NCBI RefSeq assembly: GCF_002250835.2
Contig: NZ_NOJY02000013.1
Coordinates: forward strand, 46,373 to 110,372
DNA: 64,000 nucleotides
From: Romboutsia weinsteinii
Lineage (GTDB): Bacteria; Bacillota; Clostridia; Peptostreptococcales; Peptostreptococcaceae
Direction: 5' to 3'
Below the pieces are notes generated by a model. That model was not told the origin of the DNA. It did no database searches and saw only the letters and a list, made by a program, of their open reading frames with translations. A program made the position numbers and the translations under genes. Below are positions 42,570-52,610 of the stretch, in pieces. Within the stretch, counting starts at the first letter, position 1. Every line of letters begins with the position of its first letter.

Positions 42570-45500
42570 TTATTTCTCCTCCCCTTCACTATCTTTTAAA
42601 ACATTGTTAGCTACTTTTTTTATCATTTTTTTATTGTTGTGCACTACTGCCTTTTTAGATTTACCTTTAAATGAAGTTGTAAAATCTATTTCAGGTAAAT
42701 TTTTAGGTATATCAACATATAAACTATCACTTACTAATCTTTGACCTTCATTAGTTACAGCATCATTAACCCTATATAATTCAGCCTTCACTTTTGATGT
42801 AAGCTTTTCAATGTTTTCTGGTGCTATCCAATAAATCCAAGTTCCACTACTTATTTCTCCTAAGTGTGCATTGTCTGGTATACTAGCTAAAAGTATTGCA
42901 TTTACAACGTCTTCTGATTCTCCTCCTACTACATATCCATCTTCATCTTTTAATAATGGTACGTTGTAAGCAGGATTCCCACGATATTCTCCAGTTATTA
43001 TTACAGAACCTGCTGGTATTTTAGCTCCCGATGATTGTTCATAAACAAAATCATTTTTAAGTGTTCCAATTCCATCTACATAGTTTCCTGAACTATTTTT
43101 ATTTCCTATTTCTATATTGTCTCCTGGAGGTCCTATTATATCTAACTCGCCGATTGATACATCTTTAGCTCCTTTGGCAACAATTTTCACATAAGATGCT
43201 TGATGAGTCCAAAGCTGTTGTCCTCCACTTGATCCTTCTTCATTGAAGTATACAGTTTCTGTAGGGTTTAACTCACTATTTAAAAACTTACCTTTGTTTG
43301 CTAAAGTCCATGACTCCTTGTCATTACTTACATATACCTCATAATTTTTTATTGAACTACTTGTAGTATCTGTATACTTGATACCTACTATAGGCTGTCT
43401 TTCTCTCATATCTACTATTACATATGGATCTTGATTACCTACTTTTGCTCCAGTAAATACAGTGTCTTTTTTGTTATCTATAACCTTATTTATTGATGGA
43501 TTAGGAACTGGACCATGAGGTGTATCCGAGTCATTTTTATCTTCACTACTGCTCATGTTAGTTTCTACAGCCCATTTTGTTTTACTAAGCTCACCTTTAT
43601 GAGATACTTTTATTTCTCCTAGATCTAATTTCTCAGTTTGATTTAATGCATAATCGTAAGCTATAACTTCATATTTTACAACTCTGTTGTTCATTGCACC
43701 TAGTGAGTCTGTAAATGTATCTTCTGTAGTAAACCCAACCGGTACTCCATTTCTGTATATTTCATATCCAAGTATTTTATCTTTACTTTCACTTACCCCT
43801 AATTTTATATTTATATCTTTATTAGCTACAATAGTATTAGACTTTATACCATCTTCAAAATTAGCTACTACCTCTGTAGACTTATTCATAGTATCTGTTT
43901 TACTTAAAGTTCTTCTTCTAGCTTCATCATTTATATATTGTATCTTTCTCTCCTCTTTTGGATAAGATTTTTGATTTAAGTAAGTATTAGTTGCCTTATC
44001 CGCAACTAGCCCCCAAGCTAAGTAGAATTCTCTTAAGTCTTTACCTGCTGCATCTGAAGTATATCTTATTATAGATTGTTCTAGAGGTATATTAAGTTCT
44101 TCTTTTGTCGCTTCTCTCATTCTTTTTGACAACCTAGCAAAATACGAATCATTATTTGGATTACTATCTGTGTCTGTTGTTAACATTGATATTGTTGAAT
44201 TGTGATCATATGCTAAGTGTAACTGCCAATACATAGCTAAATGTATATCATTATTTGGCATACCTACAGTACCTGATGTAACCTGGTTATAAACTTTCTC
44301 ATATCTTCCTTCAGATTCTATTCTTGAATGAGATTTATCATCTAGAGTTTGAGCTAGTAGAGGTAACATGTTATTTGTAGTCTCAGCAAACTTTATACCT
44401 GGCATCTCAGTAACATGACCTATCTCATGTCCAATCCCCCATCCAAATAATTGACCACCTTCTTTAGCACTTCCATCTTCATTAAGTTCATATGGACGTC
44501 CACTTACCATGCCACCTGTAGATCCAAATCCAATACCTACATGGTGTGATGAAGCATACATAAATGCACCTTCAAACATTCTTTGATATTTTATATGCAC
44601 TCTAGTTCTTGGTTTTAGATGCTTACGTTCATTAGTATCTATAGTTCCATTTGAGTCAAAGTCTGGATTTTCACTTACACCTCTTTGTGCATAAGTTAAG
44701 TTCATTATTTGCTCCCATGCAAGCATTCCATTATACAATCTATTAACTTGTTCATCTTCGTTGGATTCAATCCCCTTTGTTAATGATTTTAGTACTTGAG
44801 TAGCAGGTATGTTAAGTGTTGCACTATGTCCTTCTATATCAGTTGTATTTAATATACTAGTTTGTTCATCATAAGTATATTTATTTTCTAACCCATTATT
44901 CACAGACGGATATAAACTTGGTAACTTTGATACATATGCTTTTAATTCCTTTATGTATTCCCTAATAGTTGCCTTTACTTCTGCTTCTTTTGACTTATCA
45001 TTTATGTTTGAGTAAACATCTAAGTGAGGAATTTTTTTAGCTCCACTTACACGAACTTTTATTGTCTTATTTGATGGATTTTGATTTGGGTATCTAACAT
45101 ATATAGTTCCTCCTCTTTCCACATCTAAGTTATGAATTTCAGGTACTTGAATTATATTCTTACCCTTTTTAAGCTTCATTGTTTTAATAAACTTACCACT
45201 CTCTCCATTGTGCTGAGTAAATGCTATTTCAGGAAGAATGTTTCCTTCTGTACCTACATATACGGCTATTTCATCTCCTGATTTAACACTCATACCTAAT
45301 GCTTGCCAGTCATTTGAAAGTCCTAAATTATTAGTTCCATTGTTTATATTTTGGTTTATTGTAAGTATTTCTTTACTTATATTTTTATCATTTAATATAT
45401 CTTCAGCTAACTTTAGTTCTTCTAGTATTACCGACTTATTCGGATGGAAGTCACCTGTTAATGGATCTTCTGTGTTAGCTCTCTTTCTTAAGCTATCTAT

Positions 45501-47852
45501 TAATTCTTGCGTTACATTATCGTGTAATTCAACTAGCAATTCATCCTTGAACAATCCACTTACTTCATCTTCTAGGCTGTCATATTTATAAAATTTGATT
45601 TCACTTATTGTTGAGTAAGGAGCATAAGATGGATGTATTCTCATAGCAACTTGTATTTTGTTAGTAGTTATTGGACTAGGAAGTTTCACTTCAAAATATG
45701 CCTTACCGTTGCTCTTCTTTGTTGTGTAGCTTGCATTTACATTTACAAACTTATTAGCTTTACTATCAAAATATCTTACAGGTACATAATCATAAGCATG
45801 TCCTTCTCCAAAGCTTCCATCTAATCTAGGTGTAAGCCTTATTGTATCCATTGTATATTCCTTATCTAGAGTAACAAGAGGTCCCGTACCATGTGATGTA
45901 TTCCAAGTACTTGACGACCAGAAACTAGAATAGTCATTATCTACAACTGAAAATTTATTCTCTACTCCATTTGGATGATCACCCGAATTCCAATTTGTAT
46001 ACTCTACATCAACAATATGCTCAGTTGGAGATTCACCGTCTACTGCATCCTTTTTAGGTATATTTATAAGATTATAATTTGTCATCTCTGGTGGCATAAG
46101 ATCCTTAGTTGTTCCTAAGTAAGATTTTGACATATTACTTGTACCTATCTCATTAGTAGCTGTTAAAGCTATTTCGTAAGTAGTTTTATCTTCTAATCCC
46201 GTTATTTTATAGCTTGTTCCTGATATTTCAGTACTATTAGCTTTTATCCACTCTAGTTTTTCAGTGTCACTTTTTACTTTATAATACACGTCATATGTCT
46301 TTGCTTTTTTACCTTTTTTCCAACTTACATTAAGAGCCTTGTAATCCTCTTCTATACTTACACCATCTGGTGATTCTGGCTTTGATGTTGCTACAGGCTT
46401 GGCTGTAATTGGACTTGAGAATCCACTTTGCCACTCGCCATTTAATGACTGTATTTTTATTTCATAATCATTGTAATTCTCTAGTCCTGTAAACTCTGCG
46501 GTATTAAACTTTGTTTGTACTCTTTTTTCTTCTACTTTTCCTTTTATCTGTCCCTTTAGTACTATTTCATATCCTGTTACGTTTGGCTCTTTATCCCACT
46601 GAACATTTATCATTTCATCTTCTGCTACTACTTTATTTATATTAGGTATGTTCATTTGTGGTGCGGGAATTTCTGTGTAGACATTATTTAAAAACTCTAC
46701 TTTTGCTATTTCTGCTAGGTTTGGATTTGTAGTTGGCTCTGTTATTACTATACTAATCTTTTTTACTGCTATTTGCTGGCCTAAGTTTATATTTATAGTT
46801 CCTTCATCTGCATTTCTAACAACAGAATAAACCTGACCTTCTCTTGACATATTATTTCCATAATTTACAGTCTGAGATTTTCCATTTTCATCGACTATTT
46901 CTACGTATCCTGCACCTGCACTTGGAGCTTTTATCTTTATCTGATCCATCTTTGTAGGTTCTAAGAGTTCCATATCTAGTTTTGCTGGATTAGCTTCAGA
47001 TATCTCTACAGGATTTCCATCATCGTCTAAAGGTCCTATTGATACTACTGTATCTTCACTAAATAGGTCATCTATGCTACCTTGAATATTTTGATTTGTA
47101 TTTTGAGAATTTAAAATTATTTTAGAGGTTTCTATTATTGGATTTGTATCTTCTATAATAACTGTTTTTAATTCTATATTCATATTCTCATATACATAAG
47201 ATAAGTCAGTTATATCTACCTTTTGATCTTTGTTTAAGTCATACTTTTTAATTAAATCTGGATTTTTAGTTTCTAAATTTTCAAATATTTCGTCGTAATC
47301 TTTTTGAGTAACATTTCCATCCTTATCAAAGTCTCCAAATAAGAAGTTCTCTTTATTGTTCATTATTACTCTTTTTGAATATCCAAGTAACTGTATGTTC
47401 TCAGTTTTTAGTGTTTTAAATCCTTCGCCACTTAGTTCTAGTGTATATGTATCGCATGGCAAATCGTAAAATACTACATGATAGTAATATACTCTCGTAT
47501 CATCATCTTTTAAAAGAGTCTTATCATGGTTTAATTTTTCTACTGAGTACTTTACACTATTTCCACCGATTTGAACTACTCCATCTTCTTTTGAACTATT
47601 GCCTCCCAAACTTATTTCTTGAATCTCTGAACCTACCTTAATCGATAACTTCATATTTGTATTATCTTTAGTTGTGTTTTTTATTGGTAATGCAAAGTTT
47701 ATATCAGCCTCTAAATTACCGACTATATTTAATTTTGAGCTCTCTTTGGCTTGAGGCTCTAAGCTCATATCTTCCACATTATTGGCATATACAGGTGCAC
47801 TTGATGCTACCATAGATAAAGCTAATAAGCATGATATTTTTCTTTTTTTCAT
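42570..47852 (-). CDS. Very large secreted M60-family metallopeptidase with dockerin, FN3 and F5/8C modules
   Basis: This 1760-residue protein has a signal peptide (ending VYANN). A dockerin-like pair of calcium loops lies at about 172-226 (DFDKDGNVTQKD and DLNKDQKVDITD). Fibronectin-III-like domains span about 395-590, a discoidin-type region about 600-760, and the M60/enhancin-like protease contains GHEIGHVTE at about 1140, followed by further Glu. A second discoidin-type (F5/8C) domain lies at about 1455-1575. M60 enzymes cleave O-glycosylated mucin-like proteins. There is no sortase signal, so the dockerin may provide surface attachment through the coupled downstream cohesin-like protein. 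It is the largest gene in the window. Confidence 0.85.
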   Translation of the reverse strand: MKKRKISCLLALSMVASSAPVYANNVEDMSLEPQAKESSKLNIVGNLEADINFALPIKNTTKDNTNMKLSIKVGSEIQEISLGGNSSKEDGVVQIGGNSVKYSVEKLNHDKTLLKDDDTRVYYYHVVFYDLPCDTYTLELSGEGFKTLKTENIQLLGYSKRVIMNNKENFLFGDFDKDGNVTQKDYDEIFENLETKNPDLIKKYDLNKDQKVDITDLSYVYENMNIELKTVIIEDTNPIIETSKIILNSQNTNQNIQGSIDDLFSEDTVVSIGPLDDDGNPVEISEANPAKLDMELLEPTKMDQIKIKAPSAGAGYVEIVDENGKSQTVNYGNNMSREGQVYSVVRNADEGTININLGQQIAVKKISIVITEPTTNPNLAEIAKVEFLNNVYTEIPAPQMNIPNINKVVAEDEMINVQWDKEPNVTGYEIVLKGQIKGKVEEKRVQTKFNTAEFTGLENYNDYEIKIQSLNGEWQSGFSSPITAKPVATSKPESPDGVSIEEDYKALNVSWKKGKKAKTYDVYYKVKSDTEKLEWIKANSTEISGTSYKITGLEDKTTYEIALTATNEIGTSNMSKSYLGTTKDLMPPEMTNYNLINIPKKDAVDGESPTEHIVDVEYTNWNSGDHPNGVENKFSVVDNDYSSFWSSSTWNTSHGTGPLVTLDKEYTMDTIRLTPRLDGSFGEGHAYDYVPVRYFDSKANKFVNVNASYTTKKSNGKAYFEVKLPSPITTNKIQVAMRIHPSYAPYSTISEIKFYKYDSLEDEVSGLFKDELLVELHDNVTQELIDSLRKRANTEDPLTGDFHPNKSVILEELKLAEDILNDKNISKEILTINQNINNGTNNLGLSNDWQALGMSVKSGDEIAVYVGTEGNILPEIAFTQHNGESGKFIKTMKLKKGKNIIQVPEIHNLDVERGGTIYVRYPNQNPSNKTIKVRVSGAKKIPHLDVYSNINDKSKEAEVKATIREYIKELKAYVSKLPSLYPSVNNGLENKYTYDEQTSILNTTDIEGHSATLNIPATQVLKSLTKGIESNEDEQVNRLYNGMLAWEQIMNLTYAQRGVSENPDFDSNGTIDTNERKHLKPRTRVHIKYQRMFEGAFMYASSHHVGIGFGSTGGMVSGRPYELNEDGSAKEGGQLFGWGIGHEIGHVTEMPGIKFAETTNNMLPLLAQTLDDKSHSRIESEGRYEKVYNQVTSGTVGMPNNDIHLAMYWQLHLAYDHNSTISMLTTDTDSNPNNDSYFARLSKRMREATKEELNIPLEQSIIRYTSDAAGKDLREFYLAWGLVADKATNTYLNQKSYPKEERKIQYINDEARRRTLSKTDTMNKSTEVVANFEDGIKSNTIVANKDINIKLGVSESKDKILGYEIYRNGVPVGFTTEDTFTDSLGAMNNRVVKYEVIAYDYALNQTEKLDLGEIKVSHKGELSKTKWAVETNMSSSEDKNDSDTPHGPVPNPSINKVIDNKKDTVFTGAKVGNQDPYVIVDMRERQPIVGIKYTDTTSSSIKNYEVYVSNDKESWTLANKGKFLNSELNPTETVYFNEEGSSGGQQLWTHQASYVKIVAKGAKDVSIGELDIIGPPGDNIEIGNKNSSGNYVDGIGTLKNDFVYEQSSGAKIPAGSVIITGEYRGNPAYNVPLLKDEDGYVVGGESEDVVNAILLASIPDNAHLGEISSGTWIYWIAPENIEKLTSKVKAELYRVNDAVTNEGQRLVSDSLYVDIPKNLPEIDFTTSFKGKSKKAVVHNNKKMIKKVANNVLKDSEGEEK

Positions 47853-48015
47853 ACCCTAACCTCCCTCATACTTTAACTTTTTATAATTTATTACAATAAA
47901 TTATATTTTAACATTTTTTTACAATATTTGTCATTTTATTGTCTTGAAATGATAAAAATTAATTCTGTTATACATAGTTTCCAATGTAATATATTCCTCA
48001 TAACCTAAATAAAAA

Positions 48016-48054
48016 AGGTGTAAAGCATAGAAATTAACCTCTCGCTTTACACCT
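48016..48054 (-). terminator. Terminator after the rhodanese gene
   Basis: AGGTGTAAAGC (48016-48026) pairs with GCTTTACACCT (48044-48054), followed on the minus strand by TTTTTT. It isolates the rhodanese transcript from the protease gene. Confidence 0.85.
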
Positions 48055-48076
48055 CATCTATTAATAAACCTATTTG

Positions 48077-48415
48077 TTACTTCAACTTACCCTTGTAACT
48101 CCCTAATCCGCCACTTAAATTATATACCTTATTAAATCCGTACTTAGACAAAATCTTTGCAGCACTAGCACTTCTCATACCAGAAGCACAATAAACAATT
48201 ACATCTTCATCCTTATACAAATCTAAGGAGTCAACTCTTAAGCTCAACTCATTTACAGGAATATTTTTAGACTTTGGTATATGACCTGAACCAAACTCAC
48301 CAGGAGTCCTCACATCTAAAATTAAGACATCTCTATTATTTTTTATAATGTTGTTAACCTTTATTCCATCAATATTTTCATACTTCTTATTAAATAAACT
48401 ACCTAAAAAACTCAT
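48077..48415 (-). CDS. Rhodanese-like sulfurtransferase
   Basis: About 112 residues. ATG 48415 follows GGAGGG at 7 bases; an earlier start overlaps that site. It is a single rhodanese domain with VLILDVRTPGEFGSGHIPKS, the active-site loop VYCASGMRS with the catalytic Cys, and YNLSGGLGSY. It transfers sulfane sulfur. Its start region abuts the remnant of a redox-active family gene on the opposite strand. Confidence 0.9.
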   Translation of the reverse strand: MSFLGSLFNKKYENIDGIKVNNIIKNNRDVLILDVRTPGEFGSGHIPKSKNIPVNELSLRVDSLDLYKDEDVIVYCASGMRSASAAKILSKYGFNKVYNLSGGLGSYKGKLK

Positions 48416-48448
48416 GTATTTACCCTCCATTAATGTACTTTTCTTTAA

Positions 48449-48811
48449 TTGATAAAATTCACATACCTTATTTTAATAAAAAATATAAAAAAACTCAGAC
48501 TAATAAAATCTTGTAATGAAGAACATAATGCAGATATACCATTAGCTATAGGGAGTGGTATGGGTGTTGGTATGACAGTTGGAAGTGTATGTGGAGCTGT
48601 CAATGCAGCAGTTGTAATCATAGGATACTTAAAAGGCCGTGAAGGTAATCTAGAACAAAATGAAGCAAGAAAATACTCTAAAACACTAATGAAAAGTGTG
48701 AGAGATAGATACAATACAGAAATATGCGCAGATCTAAAAAGAAATAAAGTAGGTTGTGATGATATAATAAACTTCACATATGATGCATTAAATGAAATAT
48801 TAGCAAACTAA
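48449..48811 (+). pseudogene. 5'-truncated C_GCAxxG_C_C family gene
   Basis: The readable frame (CNEEHNADIPLAIGSGMGVG, MTVGSVCGAVNAAVVIIGYLKGRE, then NKVGCDDIINFTYDAL) matches the middle and end of the C_GCAxxG_C_C putative redox-active family. The N-terminal helix with the first conserved Cys (usually YNCS/YNCA) is missing. The first possible start is TTG 48449, without a ribosome-binding site, and it lies in the promoter region of the divergent rhodanese gene. The gene has probably lost its 5' end; expression of a short form cannot be excluded. Confidence 0.65.
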
Positions 48812-48822
48812 GAATATATAAC

Positions 48823-48864
48823 AAAAAGATGCTTACTATAATCTTATAGTAAGCATCTTTTTTT
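48823..48864. terminator. Bidirectional terminator
   Basis: Long perfect arms containing AAAGATGCTTACTATA and its complement are flanked by A and T runs. It lies between the remnant gene (plus) and the pseudokinase gene (minus). Confidence 0.9.
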
Positions 48865-48899
48865 ATTAAAAGCAAAACTGTATATTATTAACCTTATGA

Positions 48900-50900
48900 T
48901 TACTGAACAGCGGGTTGGTCTGCTTGGGGTTGTTGACCTTCTCCATTGTTATCACTAGGGTTATCAGCTGGAGGATTTTGATTATTGCTATCGTTACCAT
49001 CACTTCCATTATCTGGATTTTCTGGATTTGCTGGGTTTTCTGGACTTTCTGGATTACCACCTTCTGTGCCACCATTATTATCTGAGCCATTGTTATTTGA
49101 CCCATTATTGTTGTTATTGTCGTTACCGTTGTTCCCATTATTATTGTTTCCATTGTTTGAACCATTATTCCCGCCATTATTGTTACCACCATTTTGATTT
49201 CCATCTTCTGGTTTATTTTGTGAGTTGTTATTATTTGAATTATTGTTATTACCATTATTATTTTGATTATTGTTTTGGTTATTAGTATGATTGTTATCTG
49301 TGTTGTTACCTGGATTAGTAGTATTTTCTCCAGGATTAGTTTCTTCTTGAGTCTTACTTTCCTCGGGATTAGTTTCTTCCTCATTTGTATTTGCATCTTC
49401 TTCATTGTTATCTACTGTTGGTGCATCTTGATTTTGATCTTCTTCATCTTCACTATCATCCATATTAATCACAGGCTCTCCTTGTGAACTACCATCATCA
49501 TGTGATTCACTTCCACCCACCATATCTTTGATAAAAGTAAATGATGCTACTCCCACCAAACAAACAGCCACACTAAGTACTCCTACCATAACCTTTAATC
49601 TTTTCGTACCTTTCTCACTACCGTAGTCTTCATCATCACCATCTACTTCTACTTCTTCATCTTCATCATTTTCTTCTTCCATAATTTCAGTTTTATAGTC
49701 ATTCTTATCATCAATATGTAGCTCATTATCTGTATATGAGTATTTATCAGTATCTATCTTACTACTATTCATATTAGATGATTCTAATAGTTCGTCATTT
49801 TGAGTGTTTACTACATTCATGTTAATCACTTCTGCTACTTGTTGATCACAGTCTACTTCATCAATATTTTCAACCTCTTTACTTGTGCCCTCGATTGAGT
49901 CATCCTCAAATTCTCCCTCCAAGTAACCTAAGTCATTTTCTACATTTTTAACTACATCCTCTATATCTTTAATACTTCCATCACTATTAATCACATTTAT
50001 ATCTTCGTCAATATCAAGAGTATCATTACAATTATCAATATCTTCAGGTAATATCTCATCATCTAAGTGATACGTATTTACATCCGACCCATCAATAACT
50101 ACAATTTTTCGGTCTTCTTCCATACTCTTCAAATACTCATCTATATCAACCATCCACTCTTGTAAATCAAAATATCTATCCAAAGGTCTAGCCTGAAGTG
50201 ACTTCACAAACAAATATCTCAACTTATCATCAAGCCCGTCTTCTTCCTTAAAATAAAGCCCACCAGACACAACCTTAAACACATCTTCCCTACTTTCAAA
50301 CTCTCCAAAGGGCAGTCTTCCAGTAATCATCCTAAACAGTATCGCCCCTAGTGAATATATATCATCATAAATAGTAATATAATCTACAATTGCCTGCTCC
50401 GGTGAAGTATAACCCAAGTCACACTCATCATGCTTTGGATAGACTAATAAGTCTAGCTTCACCTCTGAATCAGTACCTACAAATATATTTCTAGGTCGTA
50501 AGTTTCCATCACAGCTTTTATTTTTATAAAAATAATCAAGACCATCTAAGATGTGTCTAGCTATTATCAACGCCTTATCAACATCTAATCTTCCTAAATC
50601 TTTTAATATATCATCAAGACTTTTGCCTTCTATATACTCTTTCTCAATAAAATAGTAATTCACACCATCTATTAAGCACTTTCCTGTATTATATATCTTC
50701 ATTATATTTTCATTATTAATATTTTTGTACATATCTAAATTATCATAAACATCATTTATAAATTCACTACAACAATCATCTGCCAGTAAATACATACAAA
50801 CAAAATTGCCATCAACCTTATTCCTAGCCTTATATATCTTGGTGGATTCGCACTCTTTCTCAACACCTAATAATTCGTACTTTTCAAAAAAATCTTCCAT
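48900..50900 (-). CDS. Membrane pseudokinase with Asn/Gly/Pro-rich exterior tail
   Basis: About 666 residues from ATG 50900, preceded by GGGGGAGGG. The first 270 residues have the Ser/Thr kinase fold (IEKEYIEGKSLDDIL, GYTSPEQA, DIYSLGAILFRMITGRLPFGEF), but catalytic residues are lost. The HRD motif is DGN (131-133), the DFG motif is DLL (150-152), and no Lys sits at the usual ATP-binding strand (VCMYLL). A long acidic linker leads to one membrane helix (VMVGVLSVAVCLVGVASFTF). The external tail of about 180 residues is rich in Asn, Gly and Pro. It probably works as a scaffold or sensor. Confidence 0.82.
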   Translation of the reverse strand: MEDFFEKYELLGVEKECESTKIYKARNKVDGNFVCMYLLADDCCSEFINDVYDNLDMYKNINNENIMKIYNTGKCLIDGVNYYFIEKEYIEGKSLDDILKDLGRLDVDKALIIARHILDGLDYFYKNKSCDGNLRPRNIFVGTDSEVKLDLLVYPKHDECDLGYTSPEQAIVDYITIYDDIYSLGAILFRMITGRLPFGEFESREDVFKVVSGGLYFKEEDGLDDKLRYLFVKSLQARPLDRYFDLQEWMVDIDEYLKSMEEDRKIVVIDGSDVNTYHLDDEILPEDIDNCNDTLDIDEDINVINSDGSIKDIEDVVKNVENDLGYLEGEFEDDSIEGTSKEVENIDEVDCDQQVAEVINMNVVNTQNDELLESSNMNSSKIDTDKYSYTDNELHIDDKNDYKTEIMEEENDEDEEVEVDGDDEDYGSEKGTKRLKVMVGVLSVAVCLVGVASFTFIKDMVGGSESHDDGSSQGEPVINMDDSEDEEDQNQDAPTVDNNEEDANTNEEETNPEESKTQEETNPGENTTNPGNNTDNNHTNNQNNNQNNNGNNNNSNNNNSQNKPEDGNQNGGNNNGGNNGSNNGNNNNGNNGNDNNNNNGSNNNGSDNNGGTEGGNPESPENPANPENPDNGSDGNDSNNQNPPADNPSDNNGEGQQPQADQPAVQ

Positions 50901-51315
50901 AAGTCCCTCCCCCAATTAATCAAATTTTTAACCTAAGTTTATTTTTATTCGATATTCTAACTTGCACATCCTTCAAGTTTTGTTAGCCGAATTCCGATAA
51001 AAAATACACCATATAAACAAGTAATACCAAGCTTTCCCTAGCATCAATATTTTAACTTTATAAAACTTATAAAATTTACTATAAAACACATCCTACTTGT
51101 AATATTTTCTTGCCTAAAATATTACATTACTTAAATTAAATTCTCCCAAAACAATCCCTGATTTTAAAATTAAATTTCATATTTTGTAAGATTTCTAAAA
51201 ACTTCTGAAATTTAATTGTTGTTTTGACATCGTTTTCATGCTAGTATTAACTTATAACCTAAGAATTTGAAATTATCTTTCAATTTCTTTTAAAATTTAT
51301 CATGGGGGTATTCAA
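50901..51315. promoter_or_regulatory. Divergent intergenic region with nanM promoter elements
   Basis: This AT-rich gap lies between the pseudokinase (minus) and the NanM-like gene (plus). On the plus strand a consensus -35 TTGACA lies at 51224-51229, with only weak -10 matches near 51245-51253. The dyad TTGAAA-TTATC-TTTCAA (51267-51283) is downstream of that promoter and is a reasonable operator for a sugar-responsive repressor. Nothing else recognisable was seen between 50940 and 51200. Confidence 0.4.
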
Positions 51316-52476
51316 ATGAAAAAATTATTATGTGCAGTATCTGCCTTAATGATGACATCTTTGACTCTGACAGCTTGTAGTGACGCAAATGCTACTGAAA
51401 AAACAGAACTAAAAAAAATCCTTTGGGAACATGCAGGAGATCTTGAACCACAAAAAGGTTTTGAAAAAAATATAGGTACTGCCGGCCTACTTTCTGGTAA
51501 AGCTGGTGACTATATAATAGTAGGTGGAGGAGCTAACTTCCCTGAGAAATCACCTGCTGAGGGTGGTGCAAAAAAAAACTATCCAGATGTTTATGTACTT
51601 GAAGCAAAAGACGGTAAACTAAACCAAGTTGACCACACTACTTTAAAGTATGAAATAGGATACGGAAGTTCGATAACTACAGAAGAAGGAGTCTACTACA
51701 TAGGTGGAAGCCCCGATGAAAAAGAAGCTGACAATGTAACTTTATTTACAACTAATGAAAAAGGGAAACTTTCTTCAAAATCAATAGGAGACTTACCATT
51801 TACTTTTAGTGATGGTGTTTCTGTAAAATCTGATAATAATATTTATGTTGGTCTAGGAAAGCAAAATGGAGAACCTAGCAACAAGTTCTATAAATTTGAT
51901 ATAAAAACAGGAAAAACTGAAGAACTAGCACCAATTCCTGGCGAAGCTACTCGTAATCAAGCAGTATCACAAGTTCTAAATGGTGATATATATGTATTTA
52001 GTGGTGGAGATAAAATAGCTTATACTGATGGATACAAATACAATATAAAAGAAAACACTTGGTCAAAAGTGTCTGATGTTCAAATAGAAGATGAGAAAAT
52101 ATCACTTCTAGGAGCAAACTCTGTAAAGCTTAATGAAGATGAGATGCTTGTAATCGGTGGGTTTAACAAAGAAATTTATGATGATGCAGTTAAAAACTTA
52201 AACTCCTTAAAAGATGAAGAATTAGCTAAGTTTAAAGAAAAGTACTTTGGTACTGACCCACAGGAGTTTAATTGGAATAAAAAGACATTAATTTACAATT
52301 CAGCCAAAGATGAGTGGAAGTCTATAGGAGAAATACCTTTTGAGGCTCCATGTGGAGAAGGATTAATACTTGATGAAGATTATATCTTCTCTATAAATGG
52401 TGAAATCAAACCAGGTACTAGAACTAACAGAACTTACTCTGGTACTTTAGTGTTTGAATTAGATTCATCTATATAA
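51316..52476 (+). CDS. NanM-like cyclically permuted mutarotase lipoprotein
   Basis: This 386-residue protein has a lipoprotein signal peptide ending LTACS (lipobox Cys at about 21). It is a Kelch-type beta-propeller with IIVGGGANFPEKSP followed by GGAKKNYPDVYVL near the start. YGSSITTEEGVYYIGG and VIGGFNKEIYDDAV repeat the blade pattern. This is the cyclically permuted mutarotase group, to which N-acetylneuraminate epimerase NanM belongs. It would speed conversion of sialic-acid anomers at the cell surface, in keeping with a mucin-degrading neighbour. Substrate is inferred; other nan genes are not in the window. Confidence 0.75.
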   Translation: MKKLLCAVSALMMTSLTLTACSDANATEKTELKKILWEHAGDLEPQKGFEKNIGTAGLLSGKAGDYIIVGGGANFPEKSPAEGGAKKNYPDVYVLEAKDGKLNQVDHTTLKYEIGYGSSITTEEGVYYIGGSPDEKEADNVTLFTTNEKGKLSSKSIGDLPFTFSDGVSVKSDNNIYVGLGKQNGEPSNKFYKFDIKTGKTEELAPIPGEATRNQAVSQVLNGDIYVFSGGDKIAYTDGYKYNIKENTWSKVSDVQIEDEKISLLGANSVKLNEDEMLVIGGFNKEIYDDAVKNLNSLKDEELAKFKEKYFGTDPQEFNWNKKTLIYNSAKDEWKSIGEIPFEAPCGEGLILDEDYIFSINGEIKPGTRTNRTYSGTLVFELDSSI

Positions 52477-52558
52477 TTAAGCCAATTATATTTTTAAATA
52501 TTAAAATATAATATACTAATTTGTCCCTTTTTCTCTCAAATTCGTATAAGGTAATAGT

Positions 52559-52604
52559 AAAAAGCGCTAGATTTAAGGCTGCCCCCTAAAATCTAGCGCT
52601 TTTT
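52559..52604. terminator. Bidirectional terminator
   Basis: AAAAAGCGCTAGATTT (52559-52574) and its complement (52589-52604) enclose GGCTGCCCCC. A and T runs on both sides serve the NanM-like gene (plus) and the aminotransferase gene (minus). Confidence 0.9.
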
Positions 52605-52610
52605 ATTGTT

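Noticed and set aside
48866..49405. Second minus-strand ORF rich in Ile/Met/Thr
   Set aside because: It is a shifted frame of the low-complexity tail of the pseudokinase gene and has no domain features.
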